Shown piece by piece: positions 34,558-45,314 of a DNA stretch of 64,000 bases. The stretch is from positions 3,010-67,009 of the forward strand of contig SZPI01000003.1 in the NCBI GenBank assembly GCA_030263635.1, in the 5' to 3' direction. The first letter of the stretch is position 1. Each line of letters starts with the position of its first letter. Under the pieces are notes generated by a model. That model saw only the letters and a program-made list of their open reading frames with translations, had not been told where the DNA came from and did not search any database. Made by a program: the position numbers and the translations under genes. Source of the DNA: Flexicrinis sp001567485 (GTDB taxonomy: Bacteria; Chloroflexota; Anaerolineae; Aggregatilineales; Phototrophicaceae).

Positions 34558-36018
34558 TTACTGAATGCCCTTGTATTCCCGGCTCCACTCGCCGAGCGCG
34601 TCGAACACCGGGCGATGCACGAAATCCGGGCCAACGATTGAATACGGCACGTTGTCGTTGTCCGGCGCCCAACCCGCCTGTGGCCCGTAGTTCAGGTTCC
34701 ACAGAATGGCGAAGCGCACGGTTCCCATCTCGACCATCAGATCAAGGGCTTGCAGCGTCCAATCGCGCTGTTCCTGCAGTGTATTGTCGACGGCATAATC
34801 CCAGCCCGCCGGCACGCCTTCGAGGTCTTCGCCCGAGGCCCAGCCGAATTCGGTGATGCACAGCTTCTGCGTGCCGCCAGCCGCCTGAACACGCGTCGCA
34901 TAGTATTCGAGCGTGCTGCGGAAGCTCCAACTGTGATGTGGGTTGTCGAACGGCCCGCGGAAGGTCGCTGACGGGTCATCCGTGACGGAGTCCCAGCGCT
35001 CAAGCGGGTTGAGGTTATACCCGTTGTGATGCGCGCCAATGCAGTCGGCGTAATTCAGCAGGCCGGCCTGAATCATGGCGTCGAAATAAGCGAAGTCGTC
35101 AATCGCGCAGACCTCGCCGGCCGCGTTGGTGCAGCCACCGGTGGTCGAAAGCGCGCCGCTGACGACGATGATATTCGGGTTGATCTGCTTGACCGCCTGA
35201 TACGTCTGGCGCAGCATCTCGACGTAATCCTCGGCGCGCAGGCCGCGCACCGACGTCCACTCGCGGTCGAGGTTCTGCTCGTTCCACACCTCGATGGCAT
35301 GGAAACGGTGGCCGAAGCGGGTGACCAGCTCGGAGACGAAGTTGACGTAAGACTGGTAATCCGCCGGCGGGCCTTTCCGAGTCAGGTCGGCGTCGGGTTC
35401 GCGCGCCCAGTCCGGCGCATCGACGATTGAAAGCAGCACGCGCGTGCCGGTCTTGTCCGTCGCGCGAAGCGCTGTGCGCAAGAAGCGGAAGTCATAGTCT
35501 CCCGGAACCGGCTCGGTGTATTCCCAACCGACCTGAATCTTGACCCAGTCCATTTGCAGCTTCTGGTCGACGTCGTTCATCCAGCCGTCCATCTCGTCTT
35601 GGCTGTTGCTCGGCGGCACCTGCACCTGAATGCCCAGCTCGAACGTGTCGATGTCGATGGGCGACACAGTCGGCGTAAGCGTCGGCAGGGGTTCCGGCGA
35701 CGCCGCCTGCGCCTGTGCGATTACAACCGGCGTGGCCTGCGCCGATTCAGCCGTCGGCGGCGTCGTAGGCTCTGGCTCGTCGGTGGGCTGCGGCGGCGTG
35801 GTGTGAGTCGGGGCCGGCAGGTCGGTCGCCGGCGCTGCCGCCGCGGGATCGGTCGCCGTCGGGAACGCGACGTTCTCCAGCGCGGTCTCAGCGGCGGACG
35901 TCGGCGTATACGTCAGGTAAATCCCGAAGAACGTCAACCCGGCGATGATAAAGGTCAGCATCGACCACGTTAGGACGAATCCTCGAACCTGATGCTTGAT
36001 GACCGGCGTACGGGACAT
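34558..36018 (-). CDS. membrane-anchored clan-A glycosidase-like protein (paralogue 2 of 3)
   Basis: ATG at 36018 with AGGAG eight bases upstream; the open frame to 36132 would overlap the preceding gene. The 486-residue product has a transmembrane anchor (about 12-35), a long Pro/Thr-rich linker (TPPQPTDEPEPTTPP), and a barrel domain with VWNEQNLDREW (acid/base Glu; Gln replaces the usual Pro) and CITEFGWAS (nucleophile Glu). The linker suggests the catalytic domain is held away from the membrane. It is flanked by paralogues in the same orientation, 5 bp from the next gene. Confidence 0.8.
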   Translation of the reverse strand: MSRTPVIKHQVRGFVLTWSMLTFIIAGLTFFGIYLTYTPTSAAETALENVAFPTATDPAAAAPATDLPAPTHTTPPQPTDEPEPTTPPTAESAQATPVVIAQAQAASPEPLPTLTPTVSPIDIDTFELGIQVQVPPSNSQDEMDGWMNDVDQKLQMDWVKIQVGWEYTEPVPGDYDFRFLRTALRATDKTGTRVLLSIVDAPDWAREPDADLTRKGPPADYQSYVNFVSELVTRFGHRFHAIEVWNEQNLDREWTSVRGLRAEDYVEMLRQTYQAVKQINPNIIVVSGALSTTGGCTNAAGEVCAIDDFAYFDAMIQAGLLNYADCIGAHHNGYNLNPLERWDSVTDDPSATFRGPFDNPHHSWSFRSTLEYYATRVQAAGGTQKLCITEFGWASGEDLEGVPAGWDYAVDNTLQEQRDWTLQALDLMVEMGTVRFAILWNLNYGPQAGWAPDNDNVPYSIVGPDFVHRPVFDALGEWSREYKGIQ

Positions 36019-36046
36019 GAGTGTGCTCCTAGTGTCGGTGATGTGT

Positions 36047-38941
36047 TTAGCGAGCGCCCGCGATTGCATCACAGGCAGGACAACCGCCGCCGGGCCGGAT
36101 GATGGCGTATCCGGCCTGCGGATCGTTGGCATCGTAGGTGCGGAAGTCGACGTTCCACACGATCAGCAGCTTGACGCGGCCGCTTTGCGAGGCAATCGCC
36201 ATCGCCTCCGCCAGCCACGCCGCCTGCTGCGCAACCGTGGTGTTCGCGCCCCAAGCGAAGTTCGGCGCGATCGTGCCGTACCCCTCCGGCGTGACGTACC
36301 CCAGTTCCGTAAAGCACAGCGGCCGGTTGGTGATGCCGCTGTATACGTTGATCATCGACGTGAAGAAGCGCGTATAGTAGTCACCGCGCGGATCGCCGCT
36401 GGTCGCGCTGGGCGGCACGATACCCTCATTATAGTGGACGCCCACACAGTCCAGATAGTTCAACCCGCCCGCCGCGACCACCTCCGCCAGCCAAGCGTCG
36501 TCATTGCGCACGGCGCCCGCCGGGAAGTCCAGTTCGCCGCCAGTCGGCGCCGGCGCGGCGGAGATCACCATCGTGCCGGGGCTGACGCTCTTGATGGCGT
36601 TATAGGCGCTGGCGAGCATTGCAACGTAGTTCGCGCCGCTGATCTGTCCGCGCGGCCACTCGCGGTCGATATTCGGCTCATTCCAGACTTCGATCCCGTC
36701 CGGCCCGGCAGAAGCGATCCCGGCGAGCCAGTTGGCGAACCCCTGAATATATCCGCCGCCGCCAAGCGCGAGGTCATTCGGGGAGCCGACCGCGCTGACC
36801 AGCATCTTGAACCCACGGTCACGGCCGGTTCGCACCACGTCGGCAATCGCTTCCGGGCCGGTGCCGGGGGAATAACGCACCTGCACTTTCATCCACGTCA
36901 TGCCCGCGCGCTGCATCGCGTCAATGGCTGCCTGACTCTCGACGCTCGTGACCTGCCCGCCGTACTCGAAGACGCCGGTGATAATTGACCCGGGGCCGGG
37001 GTTGACGGCCGCGAACTGACTGCCGGGGCCAAATTGGGCGCTGCGCGTCGGGATAATTGGCGAGAGCGTAGGCGTTTCAGTCGGGATCAGCGTCGGTTCG
37101 GCAGTTGGCAGCAGAGTCGGCGTGGGGGTCGGCCGCAGCACCGCCACCTGCGCGCCGCTGCGAGCGACGGCCTGCTCGCCATCCACGACCTCGACGTTGA
37201 TCGCGAAGTTGCCCTCGACCGCCTCCAGCGTCACGACCAATTCTTCGTTCAGGCCGGTGATGACCTCGCTGCGCACCCCGCTGTTGTCCTGCACGCGCCA
37301 GCGCAGTGACAAGTCCGGGACGCTTGGCTCAATCGGAAGCGAGAGTTTGAAGTTCAGCACCGCCTCCGGCACGCCCGCGGCCAGCCCGCCCGATGACAGG
37401 TCGGACAGCGCGACGCCGCCGATCACGTGCGGACGCAGTTGGTCAAGGCGGAAGCGCAGCGCGCCAGCGGTCGTCAGCCAGACTTTCTCGACGGCGCTGC
37501 CATCTGGATTGCGATATAAGATGTAGGGCGCTTGCACGGCCGTCTCGACGCCGGGCAGCGCATCGAACCCGTCGAGGCGCGCGCGGATGACTTCGCCGGG
37601 CGCGGTGACGCTGCCGGCGACCTGCACATTACCCAGCTTGGACAGGGCGTCCGCGTACGATACCGGCACGAACCCGCCCCGCGTCTCTCGCAGCGACAGC
37701 GCATTCAGCCCGGCGAGCAGCTTGTATCGGCTGACTTCGCGGGTTGCCCACCGAAACAACGCCTCGATGCGCTGATCGGGGCCGGGCGCGAACGCCAGCG
37801 GGTCGAGGCCGAGGTCAACTTGAAGATAATCAGTCACCTGCCCGATCACGCGCCAGTCGAACACGCCGGTATCCCACTCGCCGCCGGTGTTCTCAGGCGC
37901 CGGCACAATGACCCCAAGCAGCAGCCCATTGGACGAGAACGCCTGTTTGAGTTCACTCACGAAATCCGAAAATTCGTCGCGGATGTCCAGCGGCAGCCCG
38001 CGATATTCGACGAACAGGCCGTCGAATCCGCTGCTGATCGCCACAGAGACGAGGTTCAGGATGTGCGCCTGCCGCAGCGCCGGGTCGCGGATCAGGTCGA
38101 CCACGGTTTGCACGTCGATGGCGCGCGGATCGTTGAAATTGCGCACCACCGGCATGACCCGATACGCCGCGTTGGTGACAAAGCCGGGCGCAAGGCTGCC
38201 GATCAGCTGGCCCGCGGCGTTGGGCGTCAAGCCGGCGGGGCTGACGATTGACGCGAGCTGCGCGGCCTCGTGCGTCAAGTCCTGCGTGATCTCGACCGGC
38301 ACGACGACCACCGGATCCACCGGCGAAGCGCTAAACAAGCCCACGTAATCGACAACGCGTGTTGACGAGACAAGCAGCGTCCCCGCTTGCGTCAACTGTG
38401 AGGGAAGGAAGCGCCAGCGGTCGGTCTGCGCGTCGTACCCGTACACGTCGAGCGTGTCGAGGTCGGCGCCTTCAGGCAGGTCGAAGTCGAGCGCGATGCC
38501 GGACGGTACCCGCCCGACGGTATCAAGCCGGTAAATGGGGCCAGCTGCCATGAGCGCCGCCGGCGCCACCCGCCGGGCCGCCGCGTTGTCCTCGTCAGAG
38601 GCGAACGCCTCGGCGGACAGCGCGCGCAGGGCCACGCCGAACCCGTCCGCTTCATCAACGTCGTTAACGATGACACGCAGTCCGTCCGCGGCGGCGGCGT
38701 TGTTCTGGCCGTCGAACATCACGAACTCCGGCCCAAACAACGACTCGGCAAGGTTGAACGGCGGAAGGAACAGCCCGACCACGATCAATCCAGCGGCGAT
38801 CACCAGCGCGGTTACGGCGATCACGATGCACCCGAGCGTATTCGGGCCGCGCCGCCGGTATACGGACATCACCTGCGGCTCGACCGGAGCGATCGGGCGG
38901 ACTTCGCCGGTAGGTGGATCGTGAGACGGTTGTTCCGACAT
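36047..38941 (-). CDS. large membrane-anchored protein: GH18/YaaH-like domain fused to a clan-A glycosidase-like domain (paralogue 1 of 3)
   Basis: Start taken at the ATG at 38941 (MSEQPSHD); an in-frame ATG at 39043 is possible. The 964-residue product has a short cytoplasmic start, a transmembrane helix (about 40-60), an N-terminal beta-rich part, then a segment with VMPVVRNF, SSGFDGLFVEYRG and YLQVDLGLD resembling GH18 proteins of the YaaH type (the Glu of FDGLFVEYRG may be catalytic). After a Thr/Pro linker near residue 640 comes a barrel domain with VWNEPNIDREW and CFTELGYVTPEG. It leads the three-gene run. Confidence 0.78.
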   Translation of the reverse strand: MSEQPSHDPPTGEVRPIAPVEPQVMSVYRRRGPNTLGCIVIAVTALVIAAGLIVVGLFLPPFNLAESLFGPEFVMFDGQNNAAAADGLRVIVNDVDEADGFGVALRALSAEAFASDEDNAAARRVAPAALMAAGPIYRLDTVGRVPSGIALDFDLPEGADLDTLDVYGYDAQTDRWRFLPSQLTQAGTLLVSSTRVVDYVGLFSASPVDPVVVVPVEITQDLTHEAAQLASIVSPAGLTPNAAGQLIGSLAPGFVTNAAYRVMPVVRNFNDPRAIDVQTVVDLIRDPALRQAHILNLVSVAISSGFDGLFVEYRGLPLDIRDEFSDFVSELKQAFSSNGLLLGVIVPAPENTGGEWDTGVFDWRVIGQVTDYLQVDLGLDPLAFAPGPDQRIEALFRWATREVSRYKLLAGLNALSLRETRGGFVPVSYADALSKLGNVQVAGSVTAPGEVIRARLDGFDALPGVETAVQAPYILYRNPDGSAVEKVWLTTAGALRFRLDQLRPHVIGGVALSDLSSGGLAAGVPEAVLNFKLSLPIEPSVPDLSLRWRVQDNSGVRSEVITGLNEELVVTLEAVEGNFAINVEVVDGEQAVARSGAQVAVLRPTPTPTLLPTAEPTLIPTETPTLSPIIPTRSAQFGPGSQFAAVNPGPGSIITGVFEYGGQVTSVESQAAIDAMQRAGMTWMKVQVRYSPGTGPEAIADVVRTGRDRGFKMLVSAVGSPNDLALGGGGYIQGFANWLAGIASAGPDGIEVWNEPNIDREWPRGQISGANYVAMLASAYNAIKSVSPGTMVISAAPAPTGGELDFPAGAVRNDDAWLAEVVAAGGLNYLDCVGVHYNEGIVPPSATSGDPRGDYYTRFFTSMINVYSGITNRPLCFTELGYVTPEGYGTIAPNFAWGANTTVAQQAAWLAEAMAIASQSGRVKLLIVWNVDFRTYDANDPQAGYAIIRPGGGCPACDAIAGAR

Positions 38942-39172
38942 GCGCGTTTGATACGATTCCCGACTGTAATGGTTCGTGAGTGTAACAATGCAGTCCTCGA
39001 TACGGTAGGGCGAGCGCCGCGCCGTTGGGGATGCGTCGGTCATCCACGCCTGTACCAGAATCCTTACGTTCTATCGTCAACCGGCTGCAATCTACGGCGA
39101 ACGCTCCCGCCAAAATCTAGACAAAAACCTTACGAAATTGCAACAACGTTCCGTGGTAAGTTGGAGACTGCG

Positions 39173-40084
39173 GTGAAATTCAGAGGCTGTGAAGTACAAG
39201 CCGTGTACGATGCCGACGTCCCGAACGAGGTTCAAGACCACAGCCCGACACAGGGCGCGTGGGTATGGTCACTGCGTTCTGGCGTCATGCGCTGGTCGCC
39301 GGTCATGTTCGCGATCTTCGGCGTCAGCGCGCATCAGTTCGATACCACCATCGAGAACTACAGCCTTATGATCTATCCGGCCGACCGGCGGCGTGTACAG
39401 GCCACGCTGATGCGGGGCATCCATGAAGGAGACGCCGGGCCATTGGTCTATCGAATCATCCGGCCGGATGGCGAACAGCGCACCGTCGAAGCGGCGATCC
39501 GCGTCGAATACGACATGGACGGAGTCATCCGGCGTATCTACGGTGTCCTCACCGACGTCACCGAGCGCACCACGAACCGGACAGGTCAGGCATCTACCGC
39601 CGTGACGAAGCCGTTCAACGCCACGCCCGCCCTCATCGACGAGTGGTGCGCGTTCGGCCGCGAGATGGCGGGTCGGCGGGGGCTGGCGTTCGAGTGCCGC
39701 ATCAGCGACCGCTTGCCAGCCGGCGTCCCCCTCGACAGCACGCTGCTCACGCACATCGTCAATCAACTGCTGCGCAATGCGTGTCAGTTTACGGCGCGTG
39801 GCAAAGTCGGGTTGTCGATCGCCCTACGCGATACCGTGCTTGAGATTAAAGTGTGCGACACCGGCGCCGGCATCCCGCCTCACGCGGCGATTCCGGCCTT
39901 GCGCGGCCATCGCCTGAACACCGTATCTGCCGGCGCGAGCAACAGCGAACCGGGACGCGGCTTGCCGATGGTGCGGTCTTACGTCGAACGGCTCGGCGGC
40001 AGTTTGATGGTCGCCAGCACGATCGGCGTAGGCACCACGTTCTCCGTGACGCTCCCACTGCCAACCAACGCACCCAGCCCTTGA
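39173..40084 (+). CDS. PAS-HATPase protein lacking a recognisable H-box
   Basis: GTG start at 39173 supported by GGAG; earlier frame overlaps the divergent gene. A PAS domain (about 20-130, with PAC motif VYRIIRPDGEQRTVEAAI) is followed by a HATPase_c domain with N-box NQLLRNA, G1 box VCDTGAGIP and G2 box GRGLPMV. The stretch between them has no HisKA-like phospho-acceptor His, so it may be an ATPase or kinase-like sensor rather than a complete histidine kinase, possibly acting in trans or on the orphan regulator elsewhere. The -35 of the rplJ promoter overlaps its stop codon. Confidence 0.8.
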   Translation: MKFRGCEVQAVYDADVPNEVQDHSPTQGAWVWSLRSGVMRWSPVMFAIFGVSAHQFDTTIENYSLMIYPADRRRVQATLMRGIHEGDAGPLVYRIIRPDGEQRTVEAAIRVEYDMDGVIRRIYGVLTDVTERTTNRTGQASTAVTKPFNATPALIDEWCAFGREMAGRRGLAFECRISDRLPAGVPLDSTLLTHIVNQLLRNACQFTARGKVGLSIALRDTVLEIKVCDTGAGIPPHAAIPALRGHRLNTVSAGASNSEPGRGLPMVRSYVERLGGSLMVASTIGVGTTFSVTLPLPTNAPSP

Positions 40085-40108
40085 CACTGCGACCGCCCGA
40101 CCTATAAT
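40081..40108 (+). promoter_or_regulatory. consensus promoter of rplJ-rplL
   Basis: A perfect TTGACA (40081-40086) and a perfect TATAAT (40103-40108) with a 16-base spacer. It is the strongest promoter in the window, fitting a ribosomal-protein operon. TTGACA overlaps the TGA stop of the preceding gene. Confidence 0.9.
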
Positions 40109-40114
40109 TCCGAC

Positions 40115-40276
40115 CGTACTTTGCCGCAGAATGCAGGTGGGTTCGCCCTTAATGTCCTGCCGAGGTGAAGGCGCATAGGGACTGATTCACAGACCGTATG
40201 GCGGCCTTTGCGTTTTGCGAGGCCGCTTTCAATTTGCGGCGCACAAGGTCGGATTATCGGTAAGGAGGGTAGACCT
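40115..40276 (+). ncRNA. ribosomal protein L10 leader RNA
   Basis: The leader contains TTAATGTCCTGCCGAGGTG, characteristic of the L10 leader bound by the L10-L7/L12 complex for autoregulation. Downstream GCGGCCT (40201-40207) and AGGCCGC (40220-40226) form a hairpin followed by TTTCAATTT, a possible attenuator. AAGGAGGG at 40262-40269 is the rplJ ribosome-binding site. The exact ends are approximate. Confidence 0.85.
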
Positions 40277-40819
40277 TTGGCACTCACACGTGAGCGCAAG
40301 AACGAATTGGTCGCCCAGTACGTCGATCTGCTCAGCAAGACCAACGGCTTCGTTGTCGTTCAGGCGTCCGGCCTGAGCGTCAAAGAAATCGACGGCCTGC
40401 GCGCCGCGGTTCGCAACGCCAACGGCAAGTATGTCGTGGCGAAGAACACGCTGCTGACAAAGGCACTCGAAGAGGCCGGGCTTGCAGTCCCCTCGGACTT
40501 GCTCAAGGGCCCCAACGGCATCGCATTCGGGTTCGATAACTTCCCCGGTGTGGCCAAGGCGGTTCTCGACTATGCAGCAGACGCGACCCGCACAGAGAAG
40601 ATGAAGGTCGTCGGCGGCCAGATGGGCAGCAATGTCCTGTCTGACAAGCAGGTCGACGCCATCTCGAAGCTGCCGTCGCTCGACGAACTGCGGGGACAAC
40701 TCATCGGGCTGATCGTGGCTCCGGCCACCGGCATTGTCAGCGTCATTCAGGCCGCCAACAGCAGCGTGGTCAACGTGCTGCAAGCGTATCTGGACGACCG
40801 CGAGCAGGGCGCAGCCTAG
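40277..40819 (+). CDS. rplJ: 50S ribosomal protein L10
   Basis: Forms the base of the ribosomal stalk. The TTG at 40277 follows AAGGAGGG and gives LALTRERKNELV; 180 residues is normal. Conserved KNTLLTKAL, GPNGIAFGFDN and the C-terminal helix that binds L7/L12 are present. It is preceded by an L10 leader and followed by rplL, so the pair is likely autoregulated by free L10-L7/L12. Confidence 0.96.
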   Translation: MALTRERKNELVAQYVDLLSKTNGFVVVQASGLSVKEIDGLRAAVRNANGKYVVAKNTLLTKALEEAGLAVPSDLLKGPNGIAFGFDNFPGVAKAVLDYAADATRTEKMKVVGGQMGSNVLSDKQVDAISKLPSLDELRGQLIGLIVAPATGIVSVIQAANSSVVNVLQAYLDDREQGAA

Positions 40820-40898
40820 CCCAACCGGGCGGCTCGTCTCCATACACTTTTTCGCATACGCGCACCTCGCGCAGATCGCACCTAAGGGAGCATCAGTC

Positions 40899-41288
<390 letters not shown>

Positions 41289-41313
41289 TTTCGACCCCTG
41301 CCTATACAGCCAC

Positions 41314-41344
41314 GACGGCCGCTCCTGTGAAAGGGACGGCCGTC
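41314..41344 (+). terminator. likely terminator after rplL
   Basis: GACGGCCG (41314-41321) pairs perfectly with CGGCCGTC (41337-41344), followed by TTGATT. The T-run is short, so termination may be partial. Confidence 0.65.
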
Positions 41345-41478
41345 TTGATTCAACCTGCCGGCGGGCGCAGTCAGCGCGCGGCGTGCGCCATACCGCCGAG
41401 CACGCACAGCGCGAGAAACTTCCGCCGTATAAAAACTGTGTTTGACCGGGAATTTCATACAAAATTCTATGACTCGGT

Positions 41479-41487
41479 TGATATACT
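41479..41487 (+). promoter_or_regulatory. extended -10 promoter of grpE-dnaK-dnaJ
   Basis: TGATATACT gives a TGn extension and TATACT, with no clear -35. It is 41 bases before the TTG start of grpE. No CIRCE-type inverted repeat is seen near it. Confidence 0.5.
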
Positions 41488-41528
41488 GCGGAAGTTGTAA
41501 CCAGTCATTGTAACCGGGAGAGAATGCA

Positions 41529-42125
41529 TTGAGTCAGGAATCGACGACGCCCGTGGACGAGGCCGCCGAAGACTCTGTCGCGGCCGCGGAACAGACGCCG
41601 AACGACAGTCAAGACGAGGTCGGCGAGGACACAGCGAGCGTGAATACAGTGGATACCGAATCCAAGGCAGGCGTCTCCCCGGAGGTAGCGGTATTGTTGG
41701 CAAAGATCGAGGAATACAAGGACGGCTGGCAGCGCGAGCGCGCCGAGTTCACCAACTACAAGCGGCGGGTTGAGCGCGAACAAGCCGAAGTCCGGCAGCG
41801 CGGTATCCAAGATACCGTGACACGCCTGCTTCCCATCATCGACGACTTCGAGCGCGCCATGCAGCATGTCCCGGAGGAACTCAAGGACAATTCGTGGATC
41901 GGCGGCATTGACCTGCTGCTGAACAAGTTCGACAAGTTCCTCACCGAAATGAACGTTGAAAAGATCGAACCCACCGGCAAGCCGTTCGATCCGACACTGC
42001 ATGAGGCGATTGGGGTCGAAGACACAGACGAGGTCGAAAGCGGCTTCGTAAGCACCACCCTACAGAAGGGTTACATCAGCGGCGATCGAGTGCTGCGCTC
42101 TGCGTTGGTTCGCGTCGCTAAGTAG
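41529..42125 (+). CDS. grpE: GrpE nucleotide exchange factor
   Basis: Co-chaperone that releases ADP from DnaK. The acidic N-terminal tail (about 1-50) is followed by the long helix and the conserved ERAEFTNYKRRVEREQ and LLPIIDDFERAM segments, and the C-terminal beta domain FDPTLHEAIGVED and LQKGYISGDRVLR. The TTG start is preceded by GGGAGAG. 198 residues. It lies 27 bp before dnaK. Confidence 0.95.
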   Translation: MSQESTTPVDEAAEDSVAAAEQTPNDSQDEVGEDTASVNTVDTESKAGVSPEVAVLLAKIEEYKDGWQRERAEFTNYKRRVEREQAEVRQRGIQDTVTRLLPIIDDFERAMQHVPEELKDNSWIGGIDLLLNKFDKFLTEMNVEKIEPTGKPFDPTLHEAIGVEDTDEVESGFVSTTLQKGYISGDRVLRSALVRVAK

Positions 42126-42152
42126 GCACAAAGTCAGAGGAGTAGCAAACAC

Positions 42153-44042
<1,890 letters not shown>

Positions 44043-44071
44043 CCCGACACCGATCCGCCAGAACGGATGAC

Positions 44072-44101
44072 AAGGACGCGTGCCAACCGGCGCGCGTCCT
44101 T
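44072..44101 (+). terminator. hairpin between dnaK and dnaJ (attenuator-like)
   Basis: AAGGACGCG (44072-44080) pairs with CGCGTCCTT (44093-44101) and is followed by TCCC, a short T-run only. It may reduce dnaJ relative to dnaK. Confidence 0.5.
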
Positions 44102-44150
44102 TCCCATTCCAAACCGATCATCGCCGATCATATAGGACTGCTGACCTCCA

Positions 44151-45305
44151 ATGCCCCGCGACTACTACGACGTACTCGGCGTATCCCGCAGCGCCAGCAA
44201 AGACGATATCAAGAAAGCCTTTCGCGATCTGGCGCGGCAGTATCATCCGGATATCAACAAATCCGCCGATGCCGAATCGCAGTTCAAAGAGATCAACGAG
44301 GCATACGGCATCCTGAGCGATGACGATCAACGTTCGCGTTACGATCGCTTCGGGCATGCCGGCGTAAGCGGCGCGGCAGGCGGCGGCTTCGGGGGATTCG
44401 GCGGTGCGGGGTTTGCCGGATTCGAGGAGATTTTCGAGGAGTTCTTCGCGGGCTTCTCCGGGCGCGGCGCTTCGCGGCGGCGCGGGCCGATCCAAGGCAG
44501 CGACATCCGCGTGGACGTCACGCTGGAGTTCGTCGAAGCGGTCAACGGGGCGGAAGTACCTGTCGAGTTCGAACGGCTGGACTCCTGCGAGACGTGCGGC
44601 GGGTCGGGCGCGCAGCCCGGCACCAGCGCGACATCCTGCCCGCAGTGCAGCGGAACCGGTGAAGTCCGGCAGGTACGCCAAACTTTCCTCGGATCGGTCG
44701 TGCAAGCCTCACCGTGCCCACGCTGCGGCGGCACAGGGACGATCATCGAGAACCGCTGCAAGTCGTGTGATGGCGCGGGCCGCCGCCGTCAGCGGGCATC
44801 GACCACCGTCAAAGTCCCGGCCGGCGTGCGCGAGGGCTTGCAGATTCAGTTCCGCGGCGAGGGCGACGCCGGTGAACGTGGCGGCCCGCGCGGCAGCCTG
44901 ATCGTCCACGTGCATGTGCGTCCCCATGAATACTTCCAGCGGCGCGAGAACGATATCCTGCTGGAGATCAAAGTCAACGTCGCGCAGGCCGCGCTGGGCG
45001 ACAAGGTCAACGTTCCGACAGTCGATGGCGACGTTGAACTGGTGCTGGCGGCCGGCACGCAAACCGGCAAGGTGTACCGCCTGCGCGGCAAGGGATTCCC
45101 GCGCCTGCGTTCGGATGGCACCAGCAGCGGCCGCGGCGATCAGCTCGTGCAGGTGATCGTCGAGGTGCCGACCAAACTCAACGAGGAGCAGCGCAAGCTG
45201 TTCGCGAAATTGGCCGAGTCGTTCGGCACCAACGTCAACCCGACGGTGAGTGGAACGGGCAAGAATTTCGTCGAACGGATGCGGGACTTCTTCGCCGGCG
45301 AGTAG
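44151..45305 (+). CDS. dnaJ: chaperone DnaJ (Hsp40)
   Basis: 384-residue class I J-protein. The J domain has HPD in QYHPDINKS, then a Gly/Phe-rich linker (GFGGFGGAGFAGF), four CXXCXGXG zinc repeats (CETCGGSG, CPQCSGTG, CPRCGGTG, CKSCDGAG) and C-terminal substrate-binding domains. It stimulates DnaK ATPase. It ends 9 bp from a convergent acetyltransferase gene. Confidence 0.97.
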   Translation: MPRDYYDVLGVSRSASKDDIKKAFRDLARQYHPDINKSADAESQFKEINEAYGILSDDDQRSRYDRFGHAGVSGAAGGGFGGFGGAGFAGFEEIFEEFFAGFSGRGASRRRGPIQGSDIRVDVTLEFVEAVNGAEVPVEFERLDSCETCGGSGAQPGTSATSCPQCSGTGEVRQVRQTFLGSVVQASPCPRCGGTGTIIENRCKSCDGAGRRRQRASTTVKVPAGVREGLQIQFRGEGDAGERGGPRGSLIVHVHVRPHEYFQRRENDILLEIKVNVAQAALGDKVNVPTVDGDVELVLAAGTQTGKVYRLRGKGFPRLRSDGTSSGRGDQLVQVIVEVPTKLNEEQRKLFAKLAESFGTNVNPTVSGTGKNFVERMRDFFAGE

Positions 45306-45314
45306 CGACGCTGG

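Noticed and set aside
41380..41528. Possible CIRCE (HrcA) operator before grpE
   Set aside because: Looked for TTAGCACTC-N9-GAGTGCTAA and found no such inverted repeat.
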